A stretch of 64,000 nt of DNA from Arenibacter aquaticus (GCF_003957295.1 NZ_RQPJ01000001.1:558001-622000), one strand, 5' to 3'; shown: positions 51,730-62,118, numbered from the stretch's first letter. Made by a program: numbers and translations. Notes: generated from the letters alone by a model not told the origin.

Positions 51730-54700
51730 TTAAACTTTCATAAAATCTTCGGCCAAAATTTTTCTAAGATAAAAAATGAGTTCCTCGGCATTCCCTTGGC
51801 TAAAGACCATAGGAGGTTTTATTTTAAGAACATTGTGGTCTGGCCCATCTGTACTCATTAGGATACCGTGCTCTTTTATGCGGTTGGCCAAATAAGTAGT
51901 CTGTTCTGCCAAAGGCTCCATTTTTTCATTCACCAGCTCTATCCCCAAGAAAAGACCTTGACCCCTAACGTCCCCAATAATTGGGAAATCCAATGCCAAG
52001 GAAATTAGCTCCTTCTTCAAAAAAGTCCCTACTGCCAAGGCGTGGGCTTGTAACTTTTCACGCTTCACCACCCTCAATACCTCGGTCCCTATGGCACAGG
52101 ATACCGGATTACCACCAAAGGTGTTAAAATACTCCATGCCGTTGGCAAATTTTTTCGCCACTTCAGGGGTGCAAACCACCGCGGCCAAAGGATGTCCGTT
52201 ACCCAGTGGTTTACCTATGGTTACAATATCTGGCACCACCTTATGAAGCTGAAAGCCCCAAAATGTTTTGCCCATTCGGCCGCAGCCCACCTGCACCTCA
52301 TCGGAAATGCATAAGCCTCCTGCCGTCCTAACATACTCATATGCCGCTGCCAAAAAACCTTCAGGCAACTCTATCTGTCCGCCGCAACTAATAATGGGCT
52401 CAATGATGAACCCCCCTAATCCTCTTCCCTTGGCATGTATATTGTCTATCTGTTTTTTAACCTCCCCAGCATATGGTGCCCCTGCATCTTCCCCTCTATA
52501 TTTTCCCCTGAACGCATCGGGCAGTGGAAAAATATGGGTGTGCTCCGGAGCTCCCTGTCCGCCCTTGCCATCAAACTTATACGAACTAATATCGATACAC
52601 ATATTGGTATTACCATGATAGCCCACCTCCGAGGCAATTATATCCTTTTCCCCAGTGGCTGCTTTCACCATCCGTATTGCCAACTCATTGGCCTCACTAC
52701 CCGAATTCACAAAATGAAAAACACTTAATTGTGGCGGCAAGGTCTCTAACAGCTCCCTGGCCAAGGCATTGATATTTTCATGCAGGTAGCGACTATTGGT
52801 ATTGATCAATGCCATTTGCTGCTGTCCGGCCTCTACTACAGCAGCATGTTCATGTCCTACATGGGCCACATTGTTTACCGTATCCAAATATTTCCTACCG
52901 TACTGATCCATTAGGTACTGTCCTGCACCCCTAACCATTTTAATAGGCACTTTATATTGCAGGCTCAGCCCCTTGCCCAAGTGTTGTTTTCTAAAAGCGA
53001 TAATTTCCTCATTGCTCACTGTGTGCTTCCCTAATAAGCCCTTTGCCTTAAACAGTAAATTGGGATCTGGACAAAGGCTCTTCCACACCTTTAATTGATT
53101 AAAATACCCTACTCCAGGAAAATCAGTCCTATAATCGAGCATGGATAGCATAACCTGAAAATGCAGATGTGGCACCCAATTACCGTTATCGGGCCAATCT
53201 CCCAATACCCCAATAAGGTCGCCGGCCTTTAAACGGGCACCTAACTTATGCCGGGTGGCACTGTCCACCGATAAGTGTCCGTAAAGCGTATAGAATTCCA
53301 ATCCATCCTCCTGATGGCGCAAAATTACCAGTCCGCCGTACTCCTTATCCCCCGCGTCTTTTACAGCGGTAACTACCTCCCCTTCAAAAAGGGCATGCAC
53401 CGGGGTAGCCGCTGGCAACCAAAAATCGACACCCAAATGAATACTCCTACTCTCACGCCCCTGGTTGCCTATTTTATCATAAGAAGAGGTGATATAAATG
53501 GGCCTAGGCTCCATATATCCTCCAGCCAATAATTTATTGGGGTGTTCCCCTTGAAGTGCATTAAGCTTGTACTGAAAAAAATCCAAGTTGTTAAAATCCT
53601 TTGCATGGCCTAACCAACTACTGGAAACACTTAAATCTACCCTTTGAACCTCATTAAGCCCAATACTGGGGAAGAGCTTTCCAATAGAAATGCTTTGCCT
53701 TTGGGACCAAAGCTTAAATTTTTTCTCAGCGGGATGGGCCGTAAAACCACAGGCTGCCCTAAAACTATAATGTGCAAAATCTGCGTTTATATCCTTCCAT
53801 TTCCGCAATAACTCCCAGGCAGGTTTTTCACTGATCAACAGATAGCTATTGTCTGGCTCCTCCTTTTTATTAATGGCCGACTTGGTTACCGATATCACCA
53901 AACGCATAGCAATAGCCATATAGAGGTATTCCAATTCCCTTTCCTGCAAGGGAAATACCTTGTGATACCCGCTTACAATGGGCAGTGCAGCCTCCAAGGG
54001 GTCATTGTGCCCCATGATGGCATAGGCACAGGCAATGGCCACATCATTAATGATCTGGGTATATACGGCATCCCCAAAATCTATAACCGACACCACACTG
54101 GGTTTTATCAGGTCTTGGGAAACAATTATATTGTTATCATTGGCATCATTGTGCACTACGGCCTTCCTTAAACCAGAATATTGGGGCTGTGCCTGGATGA
54201 ATTCTTGCTGAAAAAATGAAATAATCTCTTTCTGCCAAACCTTAAAAAGCTGTAAATGGTCAAGGGTCCAACTGGCTTGGGCAATATCCCAATCCAAGCC
54301 GCGGTCTGCCATTGGATGCTGAAAACCCAGCAGTGCCTTGGTCAATTGTCCGCAATACTCCCCCAAACCATATCGCAAATCCTCCAACTGTGGATTTACA
54401 TCACTCCAAATCCTCCCACTAATCCAAGACAAGAGTCTCACCATCCTTGTCTGTCCACTACGGTCCTCAAATTGGGAAATGGAATTTCCTTCTTTATCCG
54501 GGATGGTTAAAGGGGAGCTAATGCCTTTGGCGTGTATGGCGACATATTGCAATAGATGCTGTTGGAAATCAAGGTACTCCTTGTTCTCATCAGGGCGCGA
54601 TATTTTTAGAATATAGGCTTCGCCATTTGTCCCGCTTATCTTAAAATTAAAATCGATTTCCCCAGGGAGCTTTTTGGCGCTACCTTGAACATTATAGTTC

Positions 54701-54765
54701 TCCAGGGCAATGGTTACAGCCTCATCTGCTGTGATCTGAATCCTTTTGTAATCCATAAAACTCAT
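51730..54765 (-). CDS. Phosphotransferase-M23 peptidase-class III aminotransferase fusion (probable phospho-lyase)
   Basis: 1011 residues with three domains. Residues ~1-340 are an aminoglycoside-phosphotransferase-like kinase ([13 protein letters not shown] with D207, VIDFGDAV). Residues ~420-570 are an M23/LytM domain with complete metal site (HLGVDFW with H443 and D447; PHLHF with H533 and H535). Residues ~590-1011 are a class III PLP aminotransferase ([34 protein letters not shown] with K852). There is no signal peptide. The pair kinase plus class III PLP enzyme recalls hydroxylysine kinase with phospho-lyases acting on phosphoethanolamine or phosphohydroxylysine. It would phosphorylate an amino alcohol and then eliminate phosphate. 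ATG 54756 is an alternative start. Confidence 0.88.
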   Translation of the reverse strand: MSFMDYKRIQITADEAVTIALENYNVQGSAKKLPGEIDFNFKISGTNGEAYILKISRPDENKEYLDFQQHLLQYVAIHAKGISSPLTIPDKEGNSISQFEDRSGQTRMVRLLSWISGRIWSDVNPQLEDLRYGLGEYCGQLTKALLGFQHPMADRGLDWDIAQASWTLDHLQLFKVWQKEIISFFQQEFIQAQPQYSGLRKAVVHNDANDNNIIVSQDLIKPSVVSVIDFGDAVYTQIINDVAIACAYAIMGHNDPLEAALPIVSGYHKVFPLQERELEYLYMAIAMRLVISVTKSAINKKEEPDNSYLLISEKPAWELLRKWKDINADFAHYSFRAACGFTAHPAEKKFKLWSQRQSISIGKLFPSIGLNEVQRVDLSVSSSWLGHAKDFNNLDFFQYKLNALQGEHPNKLLAGGYMEPRPIYITSSYDKIGNQGRESRSIHLGVDFWLPAATPVHALFEGEVVTAVKDAGDKEYGGLVILRHQEDGLEFYTLYGHLSVDSATRHKLGARLKAGDLIGVLGDWPDNGNWVPHLHFQVMLSMLDYRTDFPGVGYFNQLKVWKSLCPDPNLLFKAKGLLGKHTVSNEEIIAFRKQHLGKGLSLQYKVPIKMVRGAGQYLMDQYGRKYLDTVNNVAHVGHEHAAVVEAGQQQMALINTNSRYLHENINALARELLETLPPQLSVFHFVNSGSEANELAIRMVKAATGEKDIIASEVGYHGNTNMCIDISSYKFDGKGGQGAPEHTHIFPLPDAFRGKYRGEDAGAPYAGEVKKQIDNIHAKGRGLGGFIIEPIISCGGQIELPEGFLAAAYEYVRTAGGLCISDEVQVGCGRMGKTFWGFQLHKVVPDIVTIGKPLGNGHPLAAVVCTPEVAKKFANGMEYFNTFGGNPVSCAIGTEVLRVVKREKLQAHALAVGTFLKKELISLALDFPIIGDVRGQGLFLGIELVNEKMEPLAEQTTYLANRIKEHGILMSTDGPDHNVLKIKPPMVFSQGNAEELIFYLRKILAEDFMKV

Positions 54766-55483
54766 TCTTTTACGCCTATAGATACTTTGAAAAATAAGCT
54801 CGCTACCAAAATAAGGATATTATGTTTATCAGCTCTATACAAGGAACAAGAAGCAATGGTCCAAGGCCTGCCTAACACCCCCAAAAGGAAAGTTAGAACA
54901 ATCCAACTTATTGCTTGCATTCCAATATTAATTGGATTTCGCAATCCTATAAATAATAGGCTCCAATTTACAATACAGCAGCATAACAAGTCATTTCATA
55001 AAAAAGCCGAAGACCTCGTTCCTCCTAAAGACCACACTTTTTATTTAGTCATTATTCCATCCCCAGCACCACAGCCCTTTCCTACCCAGTTATTTCTAAA
55101 CTCGCCTTGCGGGCGACCCAATTCTTAAAAAGAAAAATTTACGACTAAACAATTAATCTATAAGATTACACAGGTAATTGGCAAAATTCTATGTATTATT
55201 TTAAAAACCAATCAATAATTTTGAATAATCATTAATAAAATGAAATACTGACTATGCTATAATTTACTTCAGCAGTATAAAAATAACCACATGAAATCAT
55301 TGCTGTTTCCGGTTGGGTTTATGCAGTATACAAATAAAATAGTAGCCATAATGATCACTGGAGTTATAGCTGATGATATTCAAGCGCCGCTACCGGAAAC
55401 TACAGACACAGAGAACCGTGACCGGATTAGAGAGGCTTGTGGCTTGGCATAAACAGGATAAAGCATTAAACAACAATAAACCC
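54766..55483. other. Intergenic stretch without a clear gene
   Basis: 718 bases between the divergent fusion and aldolase genes. Open frames here have no recognisable features. A 53-codon frame from ATG 55291 to 55452 (starting MKSLLFPVGFMQY) lacks a family match. A 9-base inverted pair GTTTCCGGT (55305)/ACCGGAAAC (55392) is present and may be chance. Promoters for both neighbours must lie here. Confidence 0.5.
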
Positions 55484-56518
55484 ATGAATTGGACTCGCAG
55501 AAAATTTTTAAATGCCGGAATAATGACCACCTTAGGTGGTGTTTGGTTAAGTAGCGGCTTTGAAAAACTATCTTTTTTTACAACTGAAAACAAGTTGCCG
55601 GGAGGATTTTGGCCCGTAATGATGACTCCCTATAAGGAGGACCTGACCATTGATTATGACGGGCTAAAGCGATTAATTAGGTGGTATGAAGATTCTGGTG
55701 CCACAGGCCTGTTTGCCAATTGTGGTTCAAGTGAAATGTACGACCTCAATAATCAAGAACGTATAGCACTGACCAAGTTTGTGGTAGAGAACAGCAAACT
55801 CCCTGTTGTATCTACAGGAACCTTTTCTGACCAAATAGGGGAAAATATAGATTTTATAAAAAAAATCCATGCTACGGGAGTGCAGGCGGTTGTACTTATA
55901 CCATCGGTAATGGTCCGTAAAGATGAAAACAATATGGCTTTACTGCATTCTTTTGAAAACATCATGAAAGAGACCGGGGATATCCCTCTGGGCATTTATG
56001 AATGTCCATCACCCTATAAGCGATTAATAGGTCCGGATATATTGGATCAACTACAAAAAACCGGTCGCTTCCTATACTTTAAAGATACCACCTGCGACGC
56101 GGAGTTGGTGGCCCAAAAAATAGCCATAGCCTCCAATTCCGATTTAGGAATATACAATGCCCACTCGCCAGATGTATTACATTCCATAAGACATGGTGGG
56201 GCAGGTATGTCCTGTATAGCAGGCAACTTTTATCCGGAACTCTTCTCTTATCTCTGGCGTAACGGTCGCCACAAAGAAGCATCCGCATCCGTAAAAAAAG
56301 TGAACGATTTTATACTTTCCAACAAATCGGTCATCGGGAAAAAATACGCCATCGGAGCCAAATATTTTATGAACTTAAGAGGCCTTGACCTAAGGGTAAA
56401 CAGCCGAAAAAATGTTTCTGCCTTGGACGATGGGGATAAAGCGCGTTTAGATACCCTTTGGAAAGGGCTTACTGCCTTGGGCAAGGAGGTTGACATAGAT
56501 ATAGTGAACTACAATTGA
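55484..56518 (+). CDS. DapA/NanA-family class I aldolase with Tat signal
   Basis: 344 residues from ATG 55484; the frame is open from 55373, but only this start puts the twin-arginine motif (NWTRRKFLNAG) in place. The TIM barrel follows: GGFWPVMMTPYKEDLTIDYDGL, GATGLFANCGSSEMYDL (GxxGE-like block), PVVSTGTFSD, IPLGIYECPSPY with Y172, and FLYFKDTTCD with K200 as the Schiff-base Lys. It would cleave or form a 2-keto acid adduct, such as a 2-keto-3-deoxy sugar acid or N-acetylneuraminate-like compound. Export of this enzyme class is unusual. No transporter or kinase lies beside it. Confidence 0.87.
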   Translation: MNWTRRKFLNAGIMTTLGGVWLSSGFEKLSFFTTENKLPGGFWPVMMTPYKEDLTIDYDGLKRLIRWYEDSGATGLFANCGSSEMYDLNNQERIALTKFVVENSKLPVVSTGTFSDQIGENIDFIKKIHATGVQAVVLIPSVMVRKDENNMALLHSFENIMKETGDIPLGIYECPSPYKRLIGPDILDQLQKTGRFLYFKDTTCDAELVAQKIAIASNSDLGIYNAHSPDVLHSIRHGGAGMSCIAGNFYPELFSYLWRNGRHKEASASVKKVNDFILSNKSVIGKKYAIGAKYFMNLRGLDLRVNSRKNVSALDDGDKARLDTLWKGLTALGKEVDIDIVNYN

Positions 56519-56719
56519 GTAGATTCCATTCCCTAATCATTTAAGTGAGTTACTGTTATTGTCTGTAAAGGCATTATCGGCAACCATCCTACAGTAGGTA
56601 CTCTTATTTTAAGAATTTTTGAAATCGATTTAAGAAAATCTTAAGATGGTCATTTTCTGGAGATTTGCTATTTTTAGCCCGTAAAAATAATTAAACAATT
56701 AAAAAATACCAGTAAAACT

Positions 56720-57082
56720 ATGAAATCAACATTTATCTTACTTTCTTTTTTATTGTCGGTAGGTCTGGCACAAGCCAACAACGACCCAATTTTGGAGGAT
56801 ATAAAAGTGGGATCCGAATTGGTAATTGGTGCCCCATCTTCCAATTCCTACATGCACATTAAATTACCAAGAAAAAATTTCATCATTAAAAAAGGCGGAA
56901 TTGCAAATTACAAGAGCATCACAAAAAAGACTGTGGTTATTTCTGAGATGAATGAATTGCCAGACGGTACCGTTGAAGTATACCTAAAACGTAAAAATGG
57001 CAAATTGTTCTTCAACAGCCACAGACGCATTAAGGCAGAACTAAAACAAGCCTTAACCGCTGAAGAACTGATAAAGCGCTAA
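56720..57082 (+). CDS. Small secreted protein of unknown function
   Basis: 120 residues with a signal peptide (1-19, ending AQA). The mature part of ~100 residues is basic and beta-rich (KNFIIKKGGIANYKSI, KTVVISEMNELPDGTVEVYLKRKNG). It ends in a short helix (LKQALTAEELIKR). No Cys in the mature part. I do not recognise a family. It is a single-gene unit: 200 bases upstream without a gene and a terminator 65 bases downstream. It may be an envelope or stress-type protein unrelated to the sugar genes. Confidence 0.8.
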   Translation: MKSTFILLSFLLSVGLAQANNDPILEDIKVGSELVIGAPSSNSYMHIKLPRKNFIIKKGGIANYKSITKKTVVISEMNELPDGTVEVYLKRKNGKLFFNSHRRIKAELKQALTAEELIKR

Positions 57083-57146
57083 TGATGTAAACGTTTTAAA
57101 CCAATCCCAATCCGGACTTTCCGGAGTTGTGGAATATTCTTAAAAG

Positions 57147-57178
57147 AGAGCCGCTTGTAATTTAGCGGCTCTTTTATT
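57147..57178 (+). terminator. Rho-independent terminator
   Basis: AGAGCCGCT (57147-57155) pairs with AGCGGCTCT (57164-57172), followed by TTTATTTT. It ends the small secreted-protein transcript. The following bases to 57459 hold no recognisable gene. Confidence 0.8.
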
Positions 57179-57459
57179 TTTTTAAAGGGGAAACCTACTA
57201 ATAAGATTTAAAATTGTTATACAAATTGAAAGATCCTTGAACTACCATCGGCCCATTATCCCTCAATTCAACAAACAGTTACAGTTAATACGTCGCTGTA
57301 AAACCGTTATTCCCAAAACAACAACACTGAACCAAAACAAACCCAAAGAATACTTGAAAATTGATTATATTGCCCATAGTGCTTCCCTGCTATCCCATTT
57401 TAACAATGCCATAGCCCAAGGTTGCACTACCATTACGTAAACCGAGATAAAAACCAACC

Positions 57460-59271
57460 ATGCCCATTGCCAATAGAATACCTTCCAGAGTACTTTCGCT
57501 GATTTGTCTATTATTTATAAATGTTGCCCTTGCCCAGAACCAAGCCATACCCCTATGGCCAGAGGGTGCCCCTGGAGCCATTGAAAATACCGATTACATA
57601 GAAGAATATGCTTATGATGCCCTAGGAGCGCTCAGGGGAATTAGTAAAATATCCCAGCCTACCCTAACCCCTTTTCTGGCAGATACTGCCCTTAGCAAGG
57701 GTACGGCAGTAATCATATGTCCTGGCGGCGGATATTCACATTTGGCCATCAATAAGGAGGGATATAAGGTTGCAAAGTGGTTCAATACCCTTGGCATATC
57801 GGCCTTTGTACTAAAATACCGTATGCCTACAGATCTTACAATGGACGATAAAACCATAGGCCCCTTACAGGACGTACAGGAAGCCATTCGCATGGTACGT
57901 CGAAATTCAGAAAAATGGCATATTTCTGCCGATAAAATTGGGGTTATGGGCTTTTCGGCCGGGGGGCATTTGGCCTCCACCCTGTCTACACATTACGATG
58001 ACAAAACCTATATCCCAAAAGACCAAACCTCAGCCAAACCAGATTTTTCCATACTTGTTTATCCGGTAATATCAATGTTGGAAGGAACCACCCATAACGG
58101 TTCCAAGAAAAATTTACTGGGAGAGAATCCTTCCCAAAAATCCATTAACAAATATTCCAATGCCAAACAGGTAACCCACTCAACACCTCCGGCCTTTTTG
58201 GTGCATGCGACTGATGACAAAGCGGTTCCCGTAGAAAACAGTATAGAATATTACTTGGCCTTAAAACAGCACAAGGTTTCCGCAGAAATGCATGTATATG
58301 AAAAAGGGGGACATGGTTTTGGCCTGGGTGTTTTTGGGACCCATGCCCATTGGCCCGAAGACTTAAAACAATGGTTGTTGGCCAATAAACTTATACATGA
58401 TGACGAGGTGTACCTATTTTCTTTTTTTAAAGGCAATGGGGAAGACGGACTCCATCTGGCCTATAGCGAGGATGGCTACACTTGGGAAGCTCTAAAGAAC
58501 AACGGCTCCTTTTTAACACCAAAGGTGGGCAAGGACAAATTAATGCGTGACCCCTGTATTATTAAGGGCGGTGACGGACGCTACCATATGGTATGGACCG
58601 TAAGTTGGACGGATAAGGGGATTGGTTATGCCTCCTCCAAAGACCTCATCAACTGGTCCCCTCAACAATTTATTCCGGTCATGGGGCATGAAAAGAACGC
58701 CAGGAATACTTGGGCCCCGGAAATCACCTACGACCCAAGCAACCAACAATATATGATTTATTGGGCCAGTACCATTGAAGGTCGGTTTACTGAAACAAAG
58801 AGCACAAAAGAAAATAAATACAGCCACCGAATGTATTATACCCTTACTAGCGATTTTAAAGAGTTTACGGATACCCAACTGCTTTATAATCCCGGCTTTA
58901 ATGTTATAGACTCCAGCATAAAGAAAGTAGGGGACCGCTATATTATGTTCCTAAAGGATGAAACCCTGGAACCAGCGGAAAAAAATATAAAAATAGCCTT
59001 TAGCGATGCACTAAGCGGACCCTATTCTGAAGCTAGTGTCCCCATTACGGGCGATTATTGGGCGGAAGGTCCCACCGCCATAAAGATCAACGGAAAATGG
59101 GTGGTGTATTTTGACAAATATGTTGATAAGCAATTTGGTGCCGTCTCCTCTGGAGATCTAAAAAACTGGACCGATATATCAGAGCAAATAACATTCCCAA
59201 AGGGAACAAGACATGGAACGGTAATAAAGGTTCCCAGAGAAGTATTAGATGGTTTAAAAGCAGTAAAGTGA
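57460..59271 (+). CDS. Esterase-GH43 fusion, secreted
   Basis: 603 residues with a signal peptide ending ALAQ (residue 26). Residues ~28-310 are an alpha/beta-hydrolase related to the esterase at 47551 (VIICPGGGYSHLAI, GFSAGGHLAS with S166, VHATDDKAVPVEN, KGGHGFGLG). Residues ~315-600 are a GH43-like five-bladed propeller with the three expected acids D364 (MRDPCI), D484 (VIDSSI) and E536 (WAEGPTA). It would remove an acyl group and a sugar (arabinose, xylose or galactose-type) from the same chain. It is alone between a terminator and the LacI gene. Both active sites look intact. Confidence 0.88.
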   Translation: MPIANRIPSRVLSLICLLFINVALAQNQAIPLWPEGAPGAIENTDYIEEYAYDALGALRGISKISQPTLTPFLADTALSKGTAVIICPGGGYSHLAINKEGYKVAKWFNTLGISAFVLKYRMPTDLTMDDKTIGPLQDVQEAIRMVRRNSEKWHISADKIGVMGFSAGGHLASTLSTHYDDKTYIPKDQTSAKPDFSILVYPVISMLEGTTHNGSKKNLLGENPSQKSINKYSNAKQVTHSTPPAFLVHATDDKAVPVENSIEYYLALKQHKVSAEMHVYEKGGHGFGLGVFGTHAHWPEDLKQWLLANKLIHDDEVYLFSFFKGNGEDGLHLAYSEDGYTWEALKNNGSFLTPKVGKDKLMRDPCIIKGGDGRYHMVWTVSWTDKGIGYASSKDLINWSPQQFIPVMGHEKNARNTWAPEITYDPSNQQYMIYWASTIEGRFTETKSTKENKYSHRMYYTLTSDFKEFTDTQLLYNPGFNVIDSSIKKVGDRYIMFLKDETLEPAEKNIKIAFSDALSGPYSEASVPITGDYWAEGPTAIKINGKWVVYFDKYVDKQFGAVSSGDLKNWTDISEQITFPKGTRHGTVIKVPREVLDGLKAVK

Positions 59272-59432
59272 TAGGTGAACATTGTATAAAACATTGCCCC
59301 CAATAATCTTCCATTGGACCATACGGCCAATCTACGTATATAGCTGCTGCTATTGGTACTTTTAGTAACCATGGACAAACTTCAATTATGGACTCCACTA
59401 GCTGTGCGGAAGGTAATTAAGGGCACTGGTCG

Positions 59433-60455
59433 TTATATATTTCTCAAAGACGACTGCCTAATTTCCAGCTTTGGGGTTAGGACCACTTCCTTTACAATTT
59501 TTTCCTTCCCCTTCTGCTCCAGCTGTTCCAGGAACACCCTGGCCGCCTTTTTTCCCATCTCCAAAGGGGACTGATCTACAGAGCTAATGGACTGCTCCAT
59601 AAACTGTGTAAAAGGTTCATTACTAAACCCCACCACACACACTTGGTCCGGAATCTTGACCCCTTTGCTTTTTATATATTTTATGGCCCCCAGTGCACCG
59701 TGATCGGTTGCAGAGAAAATGGCATCGGGCGGCGGATCTAACTTCATCAGCTTTTCTGCAGCTTCCTTACCCGCCTCAAAATCGCTCTCCAATTCTATTA
59801 TATACTGCTCATTAAACTCCAAGCCGTTCTTTTTCAGTGCTTTTCTATACCCTTCAAATCTATTCTTGTATACATCCAAGGAACGGTTTAAAGCGAGATG
59901 CGCAATTCTCTTACATCCCTGCTCTATTAGGTGCTGCGTAGCCTCAAACCCTCCTAGAAAGTCATCAATACATACCGAACTAGCGCCAACCACATTCTTT
60001 TTTCTATCGAAAAAAATTAGGGGTACGTTCTTCTTAAGGACCTGCTTAAAATGTTCCTCCCCTTCGGAATCTGTTGCCAAGGACATCAGAATGCCATCTA
60101 CCTGTGCATTCAATAAATTCTGTACCGTTTCCTTCTCCCTTTTGGCCTCATCATGGGTCTGACATATAATAACATGGTACCCCATGGGATATAACTCCTC
60201 TTCTATGCCCCGGATGATAGTGGAGAAAAAATTACGATTTATATAAGGTACTATAACCCCCACGTTCATACTCTTACCACTCTTTAAGGCCAATGCCAAT
60301 CTATTTTGCTCATAGTTCATTTCAGCCGCCGTCTTTACAACAAGTTCCTTGGTTGCCTGGCTCACCCTAGGGTTATCGTTCAGAGCCCGCGAAACCGTAG
60401 CGGCGGTAATATTCAACTTTTTGGCAATATCGTATATGGTGGTTTTTTTGCCCAT
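59433..60455 (-). CDS. LacI-family transcriptional regulator
   Basis: 340 residues. The N-terminal helix-turn-helix is TIYDIAKKLNITAATVSRAL with the hinge region following (NDNPRVSQATKELVVKTAAE). The periplasmic-binding-protein-like sensor covers ~60-340 (MNVGVIVPYINRNFFSTII, DGILMSLATDSEG, PDAIFSATDHGALGAI, SSVDQSPLEMGKKAARV). It is divergent to the sugar-dehydrogenase-like gene and convergent with the esterase-GH43 gene, and likely controls one or both. A palindrome at 60518 could be its operator. Confidence 0.92.
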   Translation of the reverse strand: MGKKTTIYDIAKKLNITAATVSRALNDNPRVSQATKELVVKTAAEMNYEQNRLALALKSGKSMNVGVIVPYINRNFFSTIIRGIEEELYPMGYHVIICQTHDEAKREKETVQNLLNAQVDGILMSLATDSEGEEHFKQVLKKNVPLIFFDRKKNVVGASSVCIDDFLGGFEATQHLIEQGCKRIAHLALNRSLDVYKNRFEGYRKALKKNGLEFNEQYIIELESDFEAGKEAAEKLMKLDPPPDAIFSATDHGALGAIKYIKSKGVKIPDQVCVVGFSNEPFTQFMEQSISSVDQSPLEMGKKAARVFLEQLEQKGKEKIVKEVVLTPKLEIRQSSLRNI

Positions 60456-60517
60456 TCTATTTGTATTTCAAAGTATTTGGTGAAAATAACGATTTTTAGG
60501 GTGTTTTTTTTTAATAT

Positions 60518-60531
60518 CCGTTAGCGAACGG
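60518..60531. promoter_or_regulatory. Palindrome, possible LacI-type operator
   Basis: CCGTT-AGCG-AACGG has 5-base arms in the 274-base region between the divergent LacI and dehydrogenase-like genes. LacI-family sites often are such short palindromes with a central CG. The T-run that follows on the plus strand would also allow a weak terminator. Confidence 0.35.
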
Positions 60532-60729
60532 CTTTTTTACGATATATATTTTCAAAAACAAACCGCTACCATGTCTATTGGAGAGTGTTTCTCACTTCTC
60601 TTCTATGGAGCTATAATTCTGAAAAGAAGGTGCTGCCCAGCTACCCTACTAAATTTGTAAAACCATATTCCCAAATAGGAATGAAATGTTATCTTTAAGG
60701 CTTTTTCAAACCAATTGAAACCAATTTTT

Positions 60730-61995
60730 ATGAAGTACAACATTACCAAACCCCAACTACCAGTATTTATAATTGTTTTATTGGGATTGCTTGGCACCCA
60801 ATGCAAGGAGAATTCCAAAAAGAAAGCATCTGCCCCGGTAAATGATACGGCCATTGTGGTTCCGGAAGGTTTTTCGGTGCAAGTCGTGGCCAAGGATCTG
60901 GGCAATTTACGACATATGTCGGTCTCCAAGACCGGGGATATTTATATAAACCGTTCCAAATTAAAGGATGAAAAAGGCTTGGTATGGTTGCAGGACAAGG
61001 ACCAGGACGGCAGCATTGACGACCAAAAATTCTTTGGTCCCCATCCCGGTACCGGGGTATTGGTCCATAACGGATACCTCTATACCTCCTCCAATTCTGC
61101 CATTTACCGTTATGCCTTAAACGATAAGGACGAAGTTATTGATATAGACAAGCCCGAGCTTATAGTGGAAGGCCTGGCGGACAAAGGTAGGGATAATGCC
61201 AAATCGTTTGTGATGGACAAGGACAACAATATCTATGTTACCATAGGTTCTTGGAGCGATACCTGCAGGCAGGACGACAGTGGGGAGGGTATGATGCCCT
61301 GTACCATATTGGATTCTGCCGGGGGCATTTGGCAGTACAAGGCCAACAAACTCAACCAATCCTTTGCCAATGGCAAGCGTTATGCCACTGGGGTAAAGAA
61401 TGCCGTAGCCACGGCTTGGAACCAAAAAACCAATTCCCTGTTTGCTGCAGTGCATGGTCGTGGTGCTTTCCATGATGCCTTTCCGGAATTTTTTACCGCC
61501 AAACAGAGTGCTGAGCTACCTGCTGAGACCCTCTACGAAATTAAGGAGGGGGACGATGCCGGTTGGCCCTATATTTATTACGATCAGTTTAAAAACCAAA
61601 AAATGTTGGCCCCTGAATACGGTGGGGATGGAAAAATCACTGCAGGTGAAGAGGCCATTGATCCCCTTATGGCATTCCCTGCACATTTAGCGCCTAACGA
61701 CCTCTTGTTCTATACCGGAACCATGTTTCCCGAAAAATATAGAAATGGGGCCTTTATTGCCTTCCATGGGCAATCACCAGAGCTAAAAAAAGGATATTTT
61801 ATAGCCTTTGTTCCCTTTAAGGATGGGAAGCCATCAGGCGACTGGGAGATATTTGCCGATAACTTTTCGGGAATAGACTTGGCCAACCCCAGTGGCCCCA
61901 TAAAGTATAGACCTTGTGGATTGGCACAAGGCCCCGATGGAGCACTTTATGTATGTGAGGACCTCAACGGCACCGTTTTTAAGATAAGTTATTAG
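60730..61995 (+). CDS. PQQ-type sugar dehydrogenase-like beta-propeller lipoprotein
   Basis: 421 residues from ATG 60730; a TTG five codons upstream is less likely. The lipobox is LGLLGTQC. The propeller begins with IVVPEGFSVQVVAKDLGNLR and has repeated blade motifs (VLVHNGYLYTSSNSAIYRY, SFVMDKDNNIYVTIGS, AWNQKTNSLFAAVHGRG, CGLAQGPDGALYVCEDLNG), as in the glucose/sorbosone dehydrogenase family. EGDDAGWPY is a further common block. It could oxidise a sugar in the periplasm if PQQ is available; no PQQ synthesis genes are in view. A clear terminator follows. Confidence 0.83.
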   Translation: MKYNITKPQLPVFIIVLLGLLGTQCKENSKKKASAPVNDTAIVVPEGFSVQVVAKDLGNLRHMSVSKTGDIYINRSKLKDEKGLVWLQDKDQDGSIDDQKFFGPHPGTGVLVHNGYLYTSSNSAIYRYALNDKDEVIDIDKPELIVEGLADKGRDNAKSFVMDKDNNIYVTIGSWSDTCRQDDSGEGMMPCTILDSAGGIWQYKANKLNQSFANGKRYATGVKNAVATAWNQKTNSLFAAVHGRGAFHDAFPEFFTAKQSAELPAETLYEIKEGDDAGWPYIYYDQFKNQKMLAPEYGGDGKITAGEEAIDPLMAFPAHLAPNDLLFYTGTMFPEKYRNGAFIAFHGQSPELKKGYFIAFVPFKDGKPSGDWEIFADNFSGIDLANPSGPIKYRPCGLAQGPDGALYVCEDLNGTVFKISY

Positions 61996-62064
61996 GACCA
62001 GAAAATAAGGCCTTATTTGTTGGATCTATCCTAAAAAAGATAGACCAACGCTTTACAAAGTTTT

Positions 62065-62101
62065 AAGCCGACTGCTGTGGTAAACCAACAGTCGGCTTTT
62101 T
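62065..62101. terminator. Rho-independent terminator after the dehydrogenase-like gene
   Basis: AAGCCGACTG (62065-62074) pairs perfectly with CAGTCGGCTT (62089-62098), followed by TTT. The small minus-strand gene ends 18 bases beyond and could share it. Confidence 0.85.
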
Positions 62102-62118
62102 AATTTCCTATACCAAAA

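Noticed and set aside
54762..54989. 75-codon hydrophobic minus-strand frame upstream of the fusion gene
   Set aside because: It overlaps the fusion start, lacks a clear start context and has no family features. The hydrophobicity may simply follow from AT-rich DNA.
54685..55128. 147-codon plus-strand frame overlapping the 5' end of the three-domain fusion
   Set aside because: It begins in antisense to the fusion gene and reads into spacer DNA. The composition is not protein-like and no domain or signal is seen.
57237..57440. 67-codon plus-strand frame before the esterase-GH43 gene
   Set aside because: No ATG start near its 5' end, low-complexity composition and no recognisable features. Treated as spacer.
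60518..60542. Terminator at CCGTTAGCGAACGG plus T-run
   Set aside because: The stem has only five base pairs and lies between two divergent starts, where no transcript needs to end. An operator is more sensible, though weak.
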